In this document: positions 1-7,674 of the stretch, in pieces
Numbering within the stretch: position 1 is the first letter of the stretch
Layout of the letters: every line of letters begins with the position of its first letter
Position numbers and translations under genes: made by a program
From: JBFHER01 sp041584055
GTDB taxonomy: Bacteria > Bacteroidota > Bacteroidia > Bacteroidales > UBA5342
Direction of reading: 5' to 3'
Assembly: GCA_041584055.1 (NCBI GenBank)
Contig: JBFHER010000152.1
Coordinates: forward strand, 1 to 9,452
DNA: 9,452 nucleotides
The notes under the pieces: model-generated
Databases searched by the model: none
Told to the model about the DNA's origin: nothing
What the model saw: only the letters and a program-made list of their open reading frames with translations

Positions 1-93
1 AGGACCAATATAATTATTCCCCAGCCGTTGAGCTTCTTCTTTGCTGTAGCTCAAAACATCTTTTATTCTCTGGGACAATTTTGATTCCATCAT
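1..93 (-). CDS. clpC: ATP-dependent Clp protease ATP-binding subunit ClpC, N-terminal fragment (cut by window edge)
   Basis: Only the first 31 codons are present; the gene runs off the left edge. The reading frame on the minus strand gives a protein beginning MMESKLSQRIKDVLSYSKEE and continuing AQRLGNNYIGP. This is the start of the double Clp-N domain of Bacteroidota ClpC, an AAA+ unfoldase that feeds substrates to ClpP in the cytoplasm. The SQR, YSKEEA and LGNNYIGP segments are the recognisable parts. The ATPase domains lie outside the window. Two adjacent ATG codons (91-93 and 88-90) make the exact start uncertain by one residue. An A-rich stretch precedes them, with no strong Shine-Dalgarno site, as is common in this phylum. 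The gene is divergent from gyrA. Identity rests on the N-terminus alone, but the match is distinctive. Confidence 0.88.
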   Translation of the reverse strand, partial: MMESKLSQRIKDVLSYSKEEAQRLGNNYIGP

Positions 94-427
94 TTTTATT
101 TATTTAATCACAATGGTAAAAGTAGTAAAGATAGAGCGAAGAAACAAAATCAACATGAGAGATTCAATTCACATTTTGTCACCATTCTACACGCCTTTAC
201 TCATTCTAAACGTAAAATGTTACTAAAATGTTTTTATCCCTTTTCAGATGCTAAAAACAAGCTGTAAAATATTGTTGCACAGCAAAATAATAACTTAATT
301 AACTTTTTATCCAATGCGCAGGAAAATTGGAATATTTGTGCTATTTTCGCTTGTTATAAAAATACAGAACCTACTAAGAATTAACGTTATATAAAAAAAT
401 AAAATAATCTTAAATAATAAAGCTTAA
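94..427. other. Divergent clpC-gyrA intergenic region
   Basis: This is an AT-rich 334-bp region between two divergent genes, so it should hold both promoters. I found no complete Bacteroidota promoter. On the plus strand the best -7 candidates are TATTTTCG (342-349) and TATTGTTG (270-277). Each has one mismatch to TAnnTTTG, and neither has a TTG at the proper distance upstream. The minus-strand candidates for clpC also carry one mismatch (for example positions 111-118). A direct repeat, TAAAATGTT, occurs at 213-221 and 224-232, with a near inverted copy (ACATTTTG) at 171-178. A 37-codon plus-strand ORF at 113-226 lies antisense to the clpC leader and shows nothing recognisable. Confidence 0.6.
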
Positions 428-2965
428 ATGTCTGACGGAGAAAGGATTATACAGATTAACATTGAGGAGGAAATGAAGTCAGCCTACATTGATTATTCAA
501 TGTCGGTAATTGTGTCAAGGGCATTGCCTGATGTAAGGGATGGTTTAAAGCCTGTGCACCGCCGGGTACTGTTCGGAATGAGTGAACTGGGAATAACGGC
601 CACCAAAGCCCATAAAAAGTCCGCGAGGATCGTGGGAGAGGTGCTTGGTAAATACCATCCACACGGAGATTCATCGGTTTATTATGCCATGGTGCGTATG
701 GCACAGGAGTGGTCGTTGCGCTACCCTTTGATTGATGGTCAGGGTAACTTTGGATCCATCGATGGTGACAGCCCAGCTGCAATGCGTTATACAGAGGCCC
801 GATTACTTAAGATCGCAGAGGAAACCCTGGCTGATCTGGATAAAAATACGGTTGATTTCAGCAATAACTTTGATGATACTTTGACCGAACCAACGGTGCT
901 TCCAACAAAAATACCAAACTTATTGATAAACGGTGCTTCCGGTATTGCGGTGGGGATGGCTACAAACATGCCACCTCATAACCTAACGGAAGTGGCAAAT
1001 GCCATCATCGCATACATAGATGATCCGGACATTGACGTTGAAGGACTGATGAAGCATGTGATTGCTCCTGATTTTCCAACCGGAGGTACAATTTATGGCT
1101 ATGCAGGCGTAAAAGAAGCTTTTGAAACGGGTAGGGGACGTGTTGTTGTACGTGCAAAAACGGAGATTGAAACATTGCCAAACGGTCGGGAACGCATTAT
1201 TGTTTCGGAAATTCCATACATGGTGAATAAGGCCGAGTTGATCATCAAGATTGCAGATCTTATCAACGATAAAAAACTTGATGGCATATCAAATATCAAC
1301 GATGAATCTGATCGTGACGGAATGCGCATTGTGATAGACATCAAAAAAGATGAAATTGCAAATGTTGTACTGAACAAGCTTTTCAAATTCACACAATTGC
1401 AAAACACATTTAGTGTGAATAACATCGCATTGGTGAAAGGACGTCCAAAAATGCTTAACCTTCGGGATCTGATTCGTTATTTTGTTGAGCATCGGCATGA
1501 AGTGGTGATCCGTCGTACCCAGTACGAATTGGATCAGGCAGAAAAGCGAGCTCACATTCTAGAAGGCTTAATCATTGCAAGTGATAACATCGATGAGGTG
1601 ATCAGGATAATCCGTGCTTCAAAAACACCGGATGAGGCCAGAGATCATCTGATCGAACGTTTTAACCTGTCCGATATTCAGGCGCGCGCAATTGTTGAGA
1701 TGCGTTTAAGACAACTCACGGGACTGGAGCAGGATAAATTAAGAGCGGAATACGAGGCCATCGTAAAAGAGATAGAACGACTGAAAGAGATTCTCGAAAA
1801 AGTTGAACTAAGAATGAATATCATCAAGGATGAAACCATACAGATAAAAGAAAAGTATGGGGACGAACGACGCACTGATATTGTTTATGCCTCAGAAGAA
1901 TTCAATCCTGAAGATTTTTATGCCGATGAGGAGATGATCATCACCATTTCGCACATGGGCTACATAAAACGGACACCACTGGCAGAATTCAGAACACAAT
2001 CGCGTGGAGGTGTGGGCTCAAAAGGAAGCACCACAAGGGATGAGGATTTTCTCGAATACATTTATCCGGCATCCATGCACAATACGATGATGTTCTTTAC
2101 AACAAAAGGTCGTTGTTTCTGGAAAAAAGTTTATGAGATACCTGAAGGAACAAAAAGTTCCAAAGGTCGGGCAATTCAGAATTTATTGAACATTGATCCC
2201 GATGATAAAGTGAATGCTTTCATCAAAATCGCAAACTTTAATGAGGAAGAATATGTGAACTCTCATAACCTGATTTTCTGTACCAAACAGGGTGTTATTA
2301 AGAAAACGGCACTTGAACGTTATTCTCGTCCACGACAAAATGGTGTCAATGCAATTACCTTGCGAGAAGATGATTCACTGATTCAGGTTCGATTGACCAA
2401 TGGAGACAATGAAATTCTTATTGCAAACCGCAAAGGAAAAGCCATTCGTTTTCATGAATCGAAAGTGAGAACCATGGGAAGAACGGCCACCGGAGTGCGT
2501 GGAATGACGCTGGATGGAGCCGATGATGAAGTAATTGGCATGGTTTGTGTTAAGGATATCAATGAAAACATCATGGTGGTAAGTGAAAAAGGCTACGGAA
2601 AACGTTCCGAAGTTGAAGACTACCGAATTACCAACCGCGGTGGTAAAGGAGTCAGAACCATCAATGTTACTGAAAAAACCGGTTTGCTTTGTGCCATTAA
2701 AACCGTGACGGACGAAAATGATTTGATGATTATCAATAAATCCGGAATCACCATTCGTCTGGCGGTTAAGGATGTAAGGGTGATGGGAAGAGCTACACAA
2801 GGGGTAAGACTTATTAATCTTGAAAAAAGAAATGATGAGATTGCAGCTGTGGCAAAAGTAATCTCTGAAGAAGAGGAGGAGCATCAATCTGAAATTTCAG
2901 ATGAGCCATTGGGAAGTGATAACGAAGCATTAAAAAATGATCCGGAAAATTCAGGAGAGGAATAA
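428..2965 (+). CDS. gyrA: DNA gyrase subunit A
   Basis: This is the breakage-reunion subunit of gyrase, which works as an A2B2 complex with GyrB to introduce negative supercoils using ATP. At 845 residues it is full length for the family. The N-terminal topoisomerase domain includes the catalytic tyrosine Tyr121 in AAMRYTEARL. The quinolone-determining region, HPHGDSSVYYAM, starts at residue 77. The DIQARAIVEMRLRQLTGLE segment (416-434) and the following coiled coil and dimer region come next. The C-terminal beta-pinwheel begins near residue 500. The canonical GyrA box in blade 1 is degenerate, QSRGGVG at 524-530. A second RGGKG-containing motif lies at 735-741. The protein ends in an acidic tail (about 814-845), as in many gyrases. 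Tyr86 replaces the Asp found at E. coli position 87, while Ser82 (E. coli Ser83) is kept. The full GyrA box type and length argue for gyrase rather than ParC. The start at 428 gives the expected N-terminus. Confidence 0.97.
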   Translation: MSDGERIIQINIEEEMKSAYIDYSMSVIVSRALPDVRDGLKPVHRRVLFGMSELGITATKAHKKSARIVGEVLGKYHPHGDSSVYYAMVRMAQEWSLRYPLIDGQGNFGSIDGDSPAAMRYTEARLLKIAEETLADLDKNTVDFSNNFDDTLTEPTVLPTKIPNLLINGASGIAVGMATNMPPHNLTEVANAIIAYIDDPDIDVEGLMKHVIAPDFPTGGTIYGYAGVKEAFETGRGRVVVRAKTEIETLPNGRERIIVSEIPYMVNKAELIIKIADLINDKKLDGISNINDESDRDGMRIVIDIKKDEIANVVLNKLFKFTQLQNTFSVNNIALVKGRPKMLNLRDLIRYFVEHRHEVVIRRTQYELDQAEKRAHILEGLIIASDNIDEVIRIIRASKTPDEARDHLIERFNLSDIQARAIVEMRLRQLTGLEQDKLRAEYEAIVKEIERLKEILEKVELRMNIIKDETIQIKEKYGDERRTDIVYASEEFNPEDFYADEEMIITISHMGYIKRTPLAEFRTQSRGGVGSKGSTTRDEDFLEYIYPASMHNTMMFFTTKGRCFWKKVYEIPEGTKSSKGRAIQNLLNIDPDDKVNAFIKIANFNEEEYVNSHNLIFCTKQGVIKKTALERYSRPRQNGVNAITLREDDSLIQVRLTNGDNEILIANRKGKAIRFHESKVRTMGRTATGVRGMTLDGADDEVIGMVCVKDINENIMVVSEKGYGKRSEVEDYRITNRGGKGVRTINVTEKTGLLCAIKTVTDENDLMIINKSGITIRLAVKDVRVMGRATQGVRLINLEKRNDEIAAVAKVISEEEEEHQSEISDEPLGSDNEALKNDPENSGEE

Positions 2966-2972
2966 TAACTAA

Positions 2973-3002
2973 TTGCGAATTGTAAATGTTTGATTATTTT
3001 TG
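2973..3002 (+). promoter_or_regulatory. Predicted Bacteroidota-type promoter for the TPR gene
   Basis: A perfect -7 element TATTTTTG (consensus TAnnTTTG) lies at 2995-3002. A -33 TTG at 2973-2975 precedes it with a 19-nt spacer, which is the usual distance in Bacteroides promoters. Transcription would start near 3008 and leave a leader of about 58 nt. This suggests the TPR gene can be transcribed apart from gyrA, although read-through from gyrA is also possible because no terminator is visible between them. Confidence 0.65.
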
Positions 3003-3066
3003 CAGCTCAACCGTATCAATAATAAACAACAAAACGTAGTTTAGAAATCAAATTAAAACACATATT

Positions 3067-4299
3067 ATGAAACATTTAGGATTGTTATTACTCGTTTTAT
3101 TTGCTTCTGTGAGCATGATGGCTCAGAAAAGTGCTGTTAGTTCTGCAGACTATGAACTTGAAGTTGAAAAGCCTAATTTTGACAAAGCCAAGCAGAAAAT
3201 CGATGAAGCAGTTAGCCATGAGAAAACAAAAGACTGGGCTAAAACCTACGTTGTAAAGGCAAAGGTTTACCGGAATTATCATCAAAAAAAGAAGGAAGAT
3301 CAGAAATTACTTGATGAGGCGCTAACTTCGATTCTTAAAGCAGATGAACTGGATATTAAGGGAGATGCAAAAGGAAAGAAAAAACTCCGTTACAGACCGG
3401 AAATAGTACGTGAAATGGAATTATTGCGCGTTGCATTTATCAATGCTGCTGTAGACTATTACAAAGAAAAGGATTATAAAAATGCACACCTTACCTTTGT
3501 GAAAGCCCTCACAATTGATGATGCAGAAGCTTATAAAACCTCTGAATTAAATAAAAACAAAGGAACCATTGATACCGCAATTGTTTTCAATACAGGTGTT
3601 ACTGCGTACTATGCATTCGATGGCGAAGACAAGGAAATGATTGAACCAACCGTTAAATATCTGACACTTGCCAAAGAATACAATTATGGTGGCGTTGATT
3701 TGTATAAAATGCTGTTAACCCTGCATCGTGATGCACAGGATACAGTGGCTTATGTAAACATTGTTAAAGAGGGGATGGAAACATTTCCTGATGAAGCTGT
3801 TTTTCTAAGAGAATTAGTCGCGTTTTATGTTAAGAAAGGTGATCCTGAACCCGCTTTGTTATATCTCACAAAAGCCATCGAAAAAGATCCGAACAACGCA
3901 ACATTCTGGTTTGCAAAAGGTACTTTCCATGATCAACTGGGAGAGTTGGAAGAGGCAGTAAAGTGCTATAAAAAAATCCTGGAACTGCCAGATGCAGATA
4001 GTTCAGTGAAGCTTGATGCAAACTATAACCTTGGAGTACTGGCTTTCAACAAAGCACGTGACCTGGACCAGATTGCAACTGAAGAAAAGGATTATAAAAA
4101 ATACAAAGAACTGGATAGAGTGGCTTCTGAGGAATTTGTTAAGTGTATTCCTTATTTTGAAAATTGTATTGCCATTGACCCTGAGAATAAAAATGTTTTG
4201 GATGTACTAAAGAAAATTTACTACCGTCTGACACGTTTAGATCAAAAATACAATACGCTTTATCAGGAAGTCAACGAAAAACTTAAAACACTTCAATAG
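3067..4299 (+). CDS. Secreted tetratricopeptide-repeat protein
   Basis: This 410-residue protein starts with a typical signal peptide: Lys2, a hydrophobic run LGLLLLVLFASVSMMA, and probable cleavage after Ala19 before Gln20. No lipobox cysteine is present, so a periplasmic rather than lipoprotein location is inferred. The rest is helical and charged, with TPR-like units. The clearest are about 244-277 (ending in LTKAIEKDPNN) and 278-311 (WFAKGTFHDQLGELEEAVKC, then YKKILELPD). A more degenerate unit lies at about 123-156, and a final interrupted unit at about 316-371 ends in CIAIDPENK. TPRs normally mediate protein-protein contacts; the partner is unknown. A TPR protein immediately downstream of gyrA is, to my knowledge, a common arrangement in Bacteroidota, so this is probably the conserved neighbour. 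It has its own promoter and a terminator after the stop. No enzymatic motif is seen. Confidence 0.85.
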   Translation: MKHLGLLLLVLFASVSMMAQKSAVSSADYELEVEKPNFDKAKQKIDEAVSHEKTKDWAKTYVVKAKVYRNYHQKKKEDQKLLDEALTSILKADELDIKGDAKGKKKLRYRPEIVREMELLRVAFINAAVDYYKEKDYKNAHLTFVKALTIDDAEAYKTSELNKNKGTIDTAIVFNTGVTAYYAFDGEDKEMIEPTVKYLTLAKEYNYGGVDLYKMLLTLHRDAQDTVAYVNIVKEGMETFPDEAVFLRELVAFYVKKGDPEPALLYLTKAIEKDPNNATFWFAKGTFHDQLGELEEAVKCYKKILELPDADSSVKLDANYNLGVLAFNKARDLDQIATEEKDYKKYKELDRVASEEFVKCIPYFENCIAIDPENKNVLDVLKKIYYRLTRLDQKYNTLYQEVNEKLKTLQ

Positions 4300-4322
4300 G
4301 AGGTGTAAATCTTATTCAAAGG

Positions 4323-4351
4323 AAAGGTCCGATATGCTTGTCGGACTTTTT
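4323..4351 (+). terminator. Intrinsic terminator after the TPR gene
   Basis: A 10-bp stem pairs 4323-4332 (AAAGGTCCGA) with 4341-4350 (TCGGACTTTT), including one G-T pair, across an 8-nt loop, and the 3' side forms a T-run to 4351. It lies 24 bp after the TPR stop codon. It should end the gyrA-TPR transcript and insulate recQ. Confidence 0.85.
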
Positions 4352-4444
4352 CTTATCAATCCTATTTAACATAATATTAATTATGAGACAAATGGAGTAA
4401 TCGTGAATATACGATTGAATACTTCAAATTATAAATATTGTGTA

Positions 4445-4452
4445 TATTTTTG
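4445..4452 (+). promoter_or_regulatory. Predicted -7 promoter element for recQ
   Basis: TATTTTTG matches TAnnTTTG exactly and is followed by CA, the same ten bases as in the TPR promoter. No TTG lies 17-23 nt upstream, so the -33 element is weak or absent. The predicted start near 4459 would give a recQ leader of roughly 110 nt. Confidence 0.5.
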
Positions 4453-4508
4453 CACTGCTCTTCAAAATTGAATCAAATAATGCATTCTCAGAGCTTTTAA
4501 CAAATCAC

Positions 4509-4574
4509 ATGACGTTTAATTCAAAAGAATCTCATAAATTGAAAGAATATTTACCCAGGCAGAAACCATTATGA
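4509..4574 (+). promoter_or_regulatory. Short upstream ORF overlapping the recQ start codon (possible leader peptide)
   Basis: An ATG at 4509 opens a 21-codon frame whose product begins MTFNSKESHK and ends LPRQKPL. Its stop TGA (4572-4574) overlaps the recQ ATG (4571-4573) as ATGA, the arrangement associated with translational coupling. It lies wholly inside the predicted recQ leader. The peptide is unrecognised and the frame may be fortuitous, since a 21-codon frame in AT-rich DNA is not rare. Confidence 0.25.
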
Positions 4575-6700
4575 GTCAAACAGAATTAAACCGCAGGATG
4601 CATACTGTGCTTAAATCTAACTTTGGATTTGAGCGTTTTATTGGTGCACAGCAGGAAATCATCGAAACAGTATTATCCAGACAAGACTGTTTAGTCATCA
4701 TGCCAACGGGCGGTGGAAAATCGATTTGTTTTCAGCTACCCGTGTTGATGATGGATGGATTACTCCTTGTTGTATCGCCCTTAATTGCATTGATGAAAGA
4801 TCAGGTAGACGGCTTACAGGCCAATGGTATTTCAGCAGCATTCTTTAACAGCAGTCAAAATGATTCAGAACGTGCAGCAATCATTGAGCGCGTACATTCG
4901 GGCCATTTAAAGCTTTTATACGTTGCGCCGGAAAGTCTGGTCTTACTTGAATCGATTCTAAATGAACAATATTTATGCTGCATCGCCATTGATGAAGCCC
5001 ACTGCATATCAGCCTGGGGACATGATTTTCGTCCTTCCTATCAACGTCTTGGTTTTTTAAAGGAAACACTTCCAAATACACCGATCATCGCTTTGACTGC
5101 CACGGCAGATAAAGCCACACGCGCAGACATTGTCAATCAGCTTAAAATGCCTGATGCAAAGCAGTTTATTGCCTCCTTTGATCGGAAAAATATTTACCTG
5201 GAGGTTCGGCCTGCCACAGACCGTGTTAATCAGATCCTGCGATTCATTGGCAAACGTCCCAATCAAGCCGGTATACTCTATTGTTTGAGTCGTAAATCCA
5301 CCGAACAAATGGCTGAAAAGCTCAGAGCCAAAGGCATCTCAGCCGCTGCATATCATGCTGGCCTTGGCTTTGAAGAGCGCAGCAGCGTGCAGGAACAATT
5401 CCTTCAGGATGACATTCAGGTGGTATGTGCCACCATCGCCTTTGGGATGGGAATTGATAAATCCAATGTAAGGTGGGTCATCCATTACAATCTACCCAAA
5501 AACATCGAAGGATATTATCAGGAAATAGGGCGTTCCGGGCGTGATGGACTTCCCTCCCATGCTTTGTTGTTTTATAGCTATTTCGATGTGGTACAATTGC
5601 GCAAGTTTACCCATGGTGCTGCCAATGAAGATGTTCAGAATGCAAAATTAGATCGCATGATGCAGTTTGCAGATGCCACCTCTTGTCGACGTAAGATTTT
5701 ACTTAGTTATTTTGGTGAATTGATACAAAAAGACTGTGGAAACTGTGATGTTTGCAAAAATCCTCCCAGTTTTTTTGACGGTACTATTCATGCCCAAAAA
5801 ATTCTCTCTGTCATCTACCGGATCAACGAATCAGAAGCCAGTGGAACCGTCATAGATATCTTGCGAGGGATGAACAGTAACCGGGTAATTGAAAAGCAAT
5901 ATACAAAGATCAAAACCTTTGGTGTCGGGAAAGACGTATCCTGGACCGACTGGCAACAATACATCATTCAGCTTATCAACCAGGGCTATTGTGAAATTGC
6001 TTTTCACGAAAACAATGCTTTGAAATTAACGGATTTTTCACAAAAAGTGCTTTATCAGAACGAAAAGGTAATGCTTACTGTTCCGGTGGATTATAAAGAA
6101 AAAAAATCTGCTCAGGCAATGGAAAAGAAGTTGGAGAAAAATAGCAATGAGGAATTGTTCGAACAACTGAGAAAATTGCGTTATTCCATTGCAAAAGAAG
6201 ATAAAATTGCCCCCTACCTGGTATTCAGTGATGCCAGTTTGCGTGCCATGGAGGAAGAACGTCCGCTTACACCCGAAGATTTTCTTGAGATAAACGGCGT
6301 TGGAAAACGAAAACTGGAGGTGTATGGAAAGCGTTTTATGAACGTGATCCGGGAGTTTGAAAAGAAAGATAAAAAATCGTCAAAACGAGGCGACACCTAC
6401 AAACTGACCTTTGAATTATACAAGCAGGAGCTTTCAATTGAAGACATTGCAGTGCAAAGAGGTTTAAGCACCACAACCATCTTTTCCCATATCGCAAAAC
6501 TTTATTTGGAGAATAAAATTGATGATATAGGCAGGTACGTATCAGACGAGGATGTCATTGCCGTTAGCAAAGCTGCGTTAAAACTCAATCATCCCAAAGA
6601 ACTCAAGCTATATTACGCGTATTTTGAAGAAAAGATGGCATATCATACCATTCGGCTTGCACTTGCTGTGCTCGAGAAGAAGCGTAAAGAAAGTGATTGA
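4571..6700 (+). CDS. recQ: ATP-dependent DNA helicase RecQ
   Basis: This is a 3'-to-5' superfamily 2 DNA helicase acting in recombination and replication-fork repair in the cytoplasm. The 709-residue protein shows the full RecQ layout. Helicase motif 0 with GAQQEII lies near 25-31. Walker A is MPTGGGKS at 44-51, DEAH is at 141-144, and the aromatic-rich loop SAWGHDFRPSY is at 148-157. ALTATA lies at 174-179, and motif VI QEIGRSGRDG at 317-326. The RecQ-Ct zinc site is formed by Cys372, Cys389, Cys392 and Cys395, followed by a winged-helix region (about 405-510). An HRDC domain (about 525-598) contains FLEINGVGKRKLEVYG. A further C-terminal helix-turn-helix region (about 605-709, with LSIEDIAVQRGLSTTTIFSH) resembles the extra HTH domain of longer RecQ forms. 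All key catalytic residues are present. The chosen start gives the normal N-terminus; no longer in-frame start is evident. Confidence 0.97.
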   Translation: MSQTELNRRMHTVLKSNFGFERFIGAQQEIIETVLSRQDCLVIMPTGGGKSICFQLPVLMMDGLLLVVSPLIALMKDQVDGLQANGISAAFFNSSQNDSERAAIIERVHSGHLKLLYVAPESLVLLESILNEQYLCCIAIDEAHCISAWGHDFRPSYQRLGFLKETLPNTPIIALTATADKATRADIVNQLKMPDAKQFIASFDRKNIYLEVRPATDRVNQILRFIGKRPNQAGILYCLSRKSTEQMAEKLRAKGISAAAYHAGLGFEERSSVQEQFLQDDIQVVCATIAFGMGIDKSNVRWVIHYNLPKNIEGYYQEIGRSGRDGLPSHALLFYSYFDVVQLRKFTHGAANEDVQNAKLDRMMQFADATSCRRKILLSYFGELIQKDCGNCDVCKNPPSFFDGTIHAQKILSVIYRINESEASGTVIDILRGMNSNRVIEKQYTKIKTFGVGKDVSWTDWQQYIIQLINQGYCEIAFHENNALKLTDFSQKVLYQNEKVMLTVPVDYKEKKSAQAMEKKLEKNSNEELFEQLRKLRYSIAKEDKIAPYLVFSDASLRAMEEERPLTPEDFLEINGVGKRKLEVYGKRFMNVIREFEKKDKKSSKRGDTYKLTFELYKQELSIEDIAVQRGLSTTTIFSHIAKLYLENKIDDIGRYVSDEDVIAVSKAALKLNHPKELKLYYAYFEEKMAYHTIRLALAVLEKKRKESD

Positions 6701-6762
6701 CCTAAAACGGAATGAAACAGTCTAACCCCGTTTCAATACTTATCAAATTCTTCAACAGTATT

Positions 6763-7674
6763 TTAAACAATCATTGCACCCACAATTTCCCTGACAGAAG
6801 AGAATCCATTTTCTTCAAGATAAGCTTCGATGCCATCTATCACCTTTAAGGTTACTGTCGGGTCAATGTAATTTGCTGTACCTATCTGAATGGCTGTTGC
6901 TCCAGCAAGCATGAATTCGATGGCATCTGTTGCATTCATTATACCTCCCATGCCCACCACAGGCACTTTTACAGCCTGCGCCACCTGCCATACCATGCGG
7001 AGCGCAATTGGCTTCACTGCTGGCCCCGAAAGGCCTCCTGTGATGGTTGACAAGAGAGGCCTCCTTGTCTTGGCATCGATGGCCATTCCCAATAAGGTAT
7101 TTATAAGAGACACTGAATCCGCACCTTCATCCTCCACAGCCCTGGCAATATCAGCAATGCTGGTTACATTTGGTGATAATTTAACCATCATGTGCTTTGG
7201 ATAGACTGCCCGCACCGCTTTTGTAACTTCAGCTGCCTGTGGACAGGAAGTGCCAAAGGCCATGCCGCCTTGTTTTACATTCGGACAGCTAATGTTTAAT
7301 TCTATGCCCGTAATTTCATCCAATTCGGCAACACGTCTGGCCGTTTCAACATATTGTTCAATGGTGCTTCCATTTACATTGACTAAAACCTGTGCATCCA
7401 GTCCGGTTAACAATGGGTATATATTTTTGCAAAAATTGTCAACACCTTTGTTTTGGAGTCCCACAGCATTCAACATCCCTGAGGGCGTTTCAGCCATTCT
7501 GGGGTAAGGATTGCCTTCCCGGTGTTCAAGGGTTGTCCCTTTCACTACAAAGCCGCCTAAACGGTTTAAATCGATGAAATCCGTGTATTCTGTGCCAAAG
7601 CCAAAGGTGCCGGAGGCTGTCATTACCGGATTGTTCATTTTTAATCCGTTGATATCAACTGAGAGATCTACCAT
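6763..7674 (-). CDS. pyrD: Dihydroorotate dehydrogenase B (NAD+), catalytic subunit
   Basis: This enzyme oxidises dihydroorotate to orotate, the fourth step of UMP synthesis, using FMN in a TIM barrel in the cytoplasm. The 303-residue length fits class 1B. Class 1 is shown by the catalytic base Cys130 in NISCPN; class 2 enzymes have Ser. Other visible features are SGTFGFG (21-27), Lys46 in VVKGTT, NAVGLQN (69-75), Lys165 in VKLSPN, and the FMN phosphate-binding segments GGLSGPA (213-219) and GMGGI (241-245), with IQIGTA near 262-267. The start overlaps the end of pyrK by 7 bp, so the two subunits are co-transcribed and probably translationally coupled. In known class 1B enzymes the electrons pass from FMN to the PyrK Fe-S centre and FAD, then to NAD+. 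The gene converges on recQ. Confidence 0.95.
   Translation of the reverse strand: MVDLSVDINGLKMNNPVMTASGTFGFGTEYTDFIDLNRLGGFVVKGTTLEHREGNPYPRMAETPSGMLNAVGLQNKGVDNFCKNIYPLLTGLDAQVLVNVNGSTIEQYVETARRVAELDEITGIELNISCPNVKQGGMAFGTSCPQAAEVTKAVRAVYPKHMMVKLSPNVTSIADIARAVEDEGADSVSLINTLLGMAIDAKTRRPLLSTITGGLSGPAVKPIALRMVWQVAQAVKVPVVGMGGIMNATDAIEFMLAGATAIQIGTANYIDPTVTLKVIDGIEAYLEENGFSSVREIVGAMIV

Noticed and set aside
113..226. A 37-codon plus-strand ORF between clpC and gyrA
   Set aside because: It lies in the clpC leader in antisense, has no recognisable product or start signal, and is of a length expected by chance.
456..782. Reverse-strand ORFs within gyrA, recQ and the pyr genes
   Set aside because: They are shadows of strongly supported coding regions in other frames and have no independent family signature.
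6705..6735. Possible bidirectional terminator between convergent recQ and pyrD
   Set aside because: Two mutually exclusive 6-bp stems (AAACGG/CCGTTT and TGAAAC/GTTTCA) can form, with long loops and no proper T-run. This is too weak to call.
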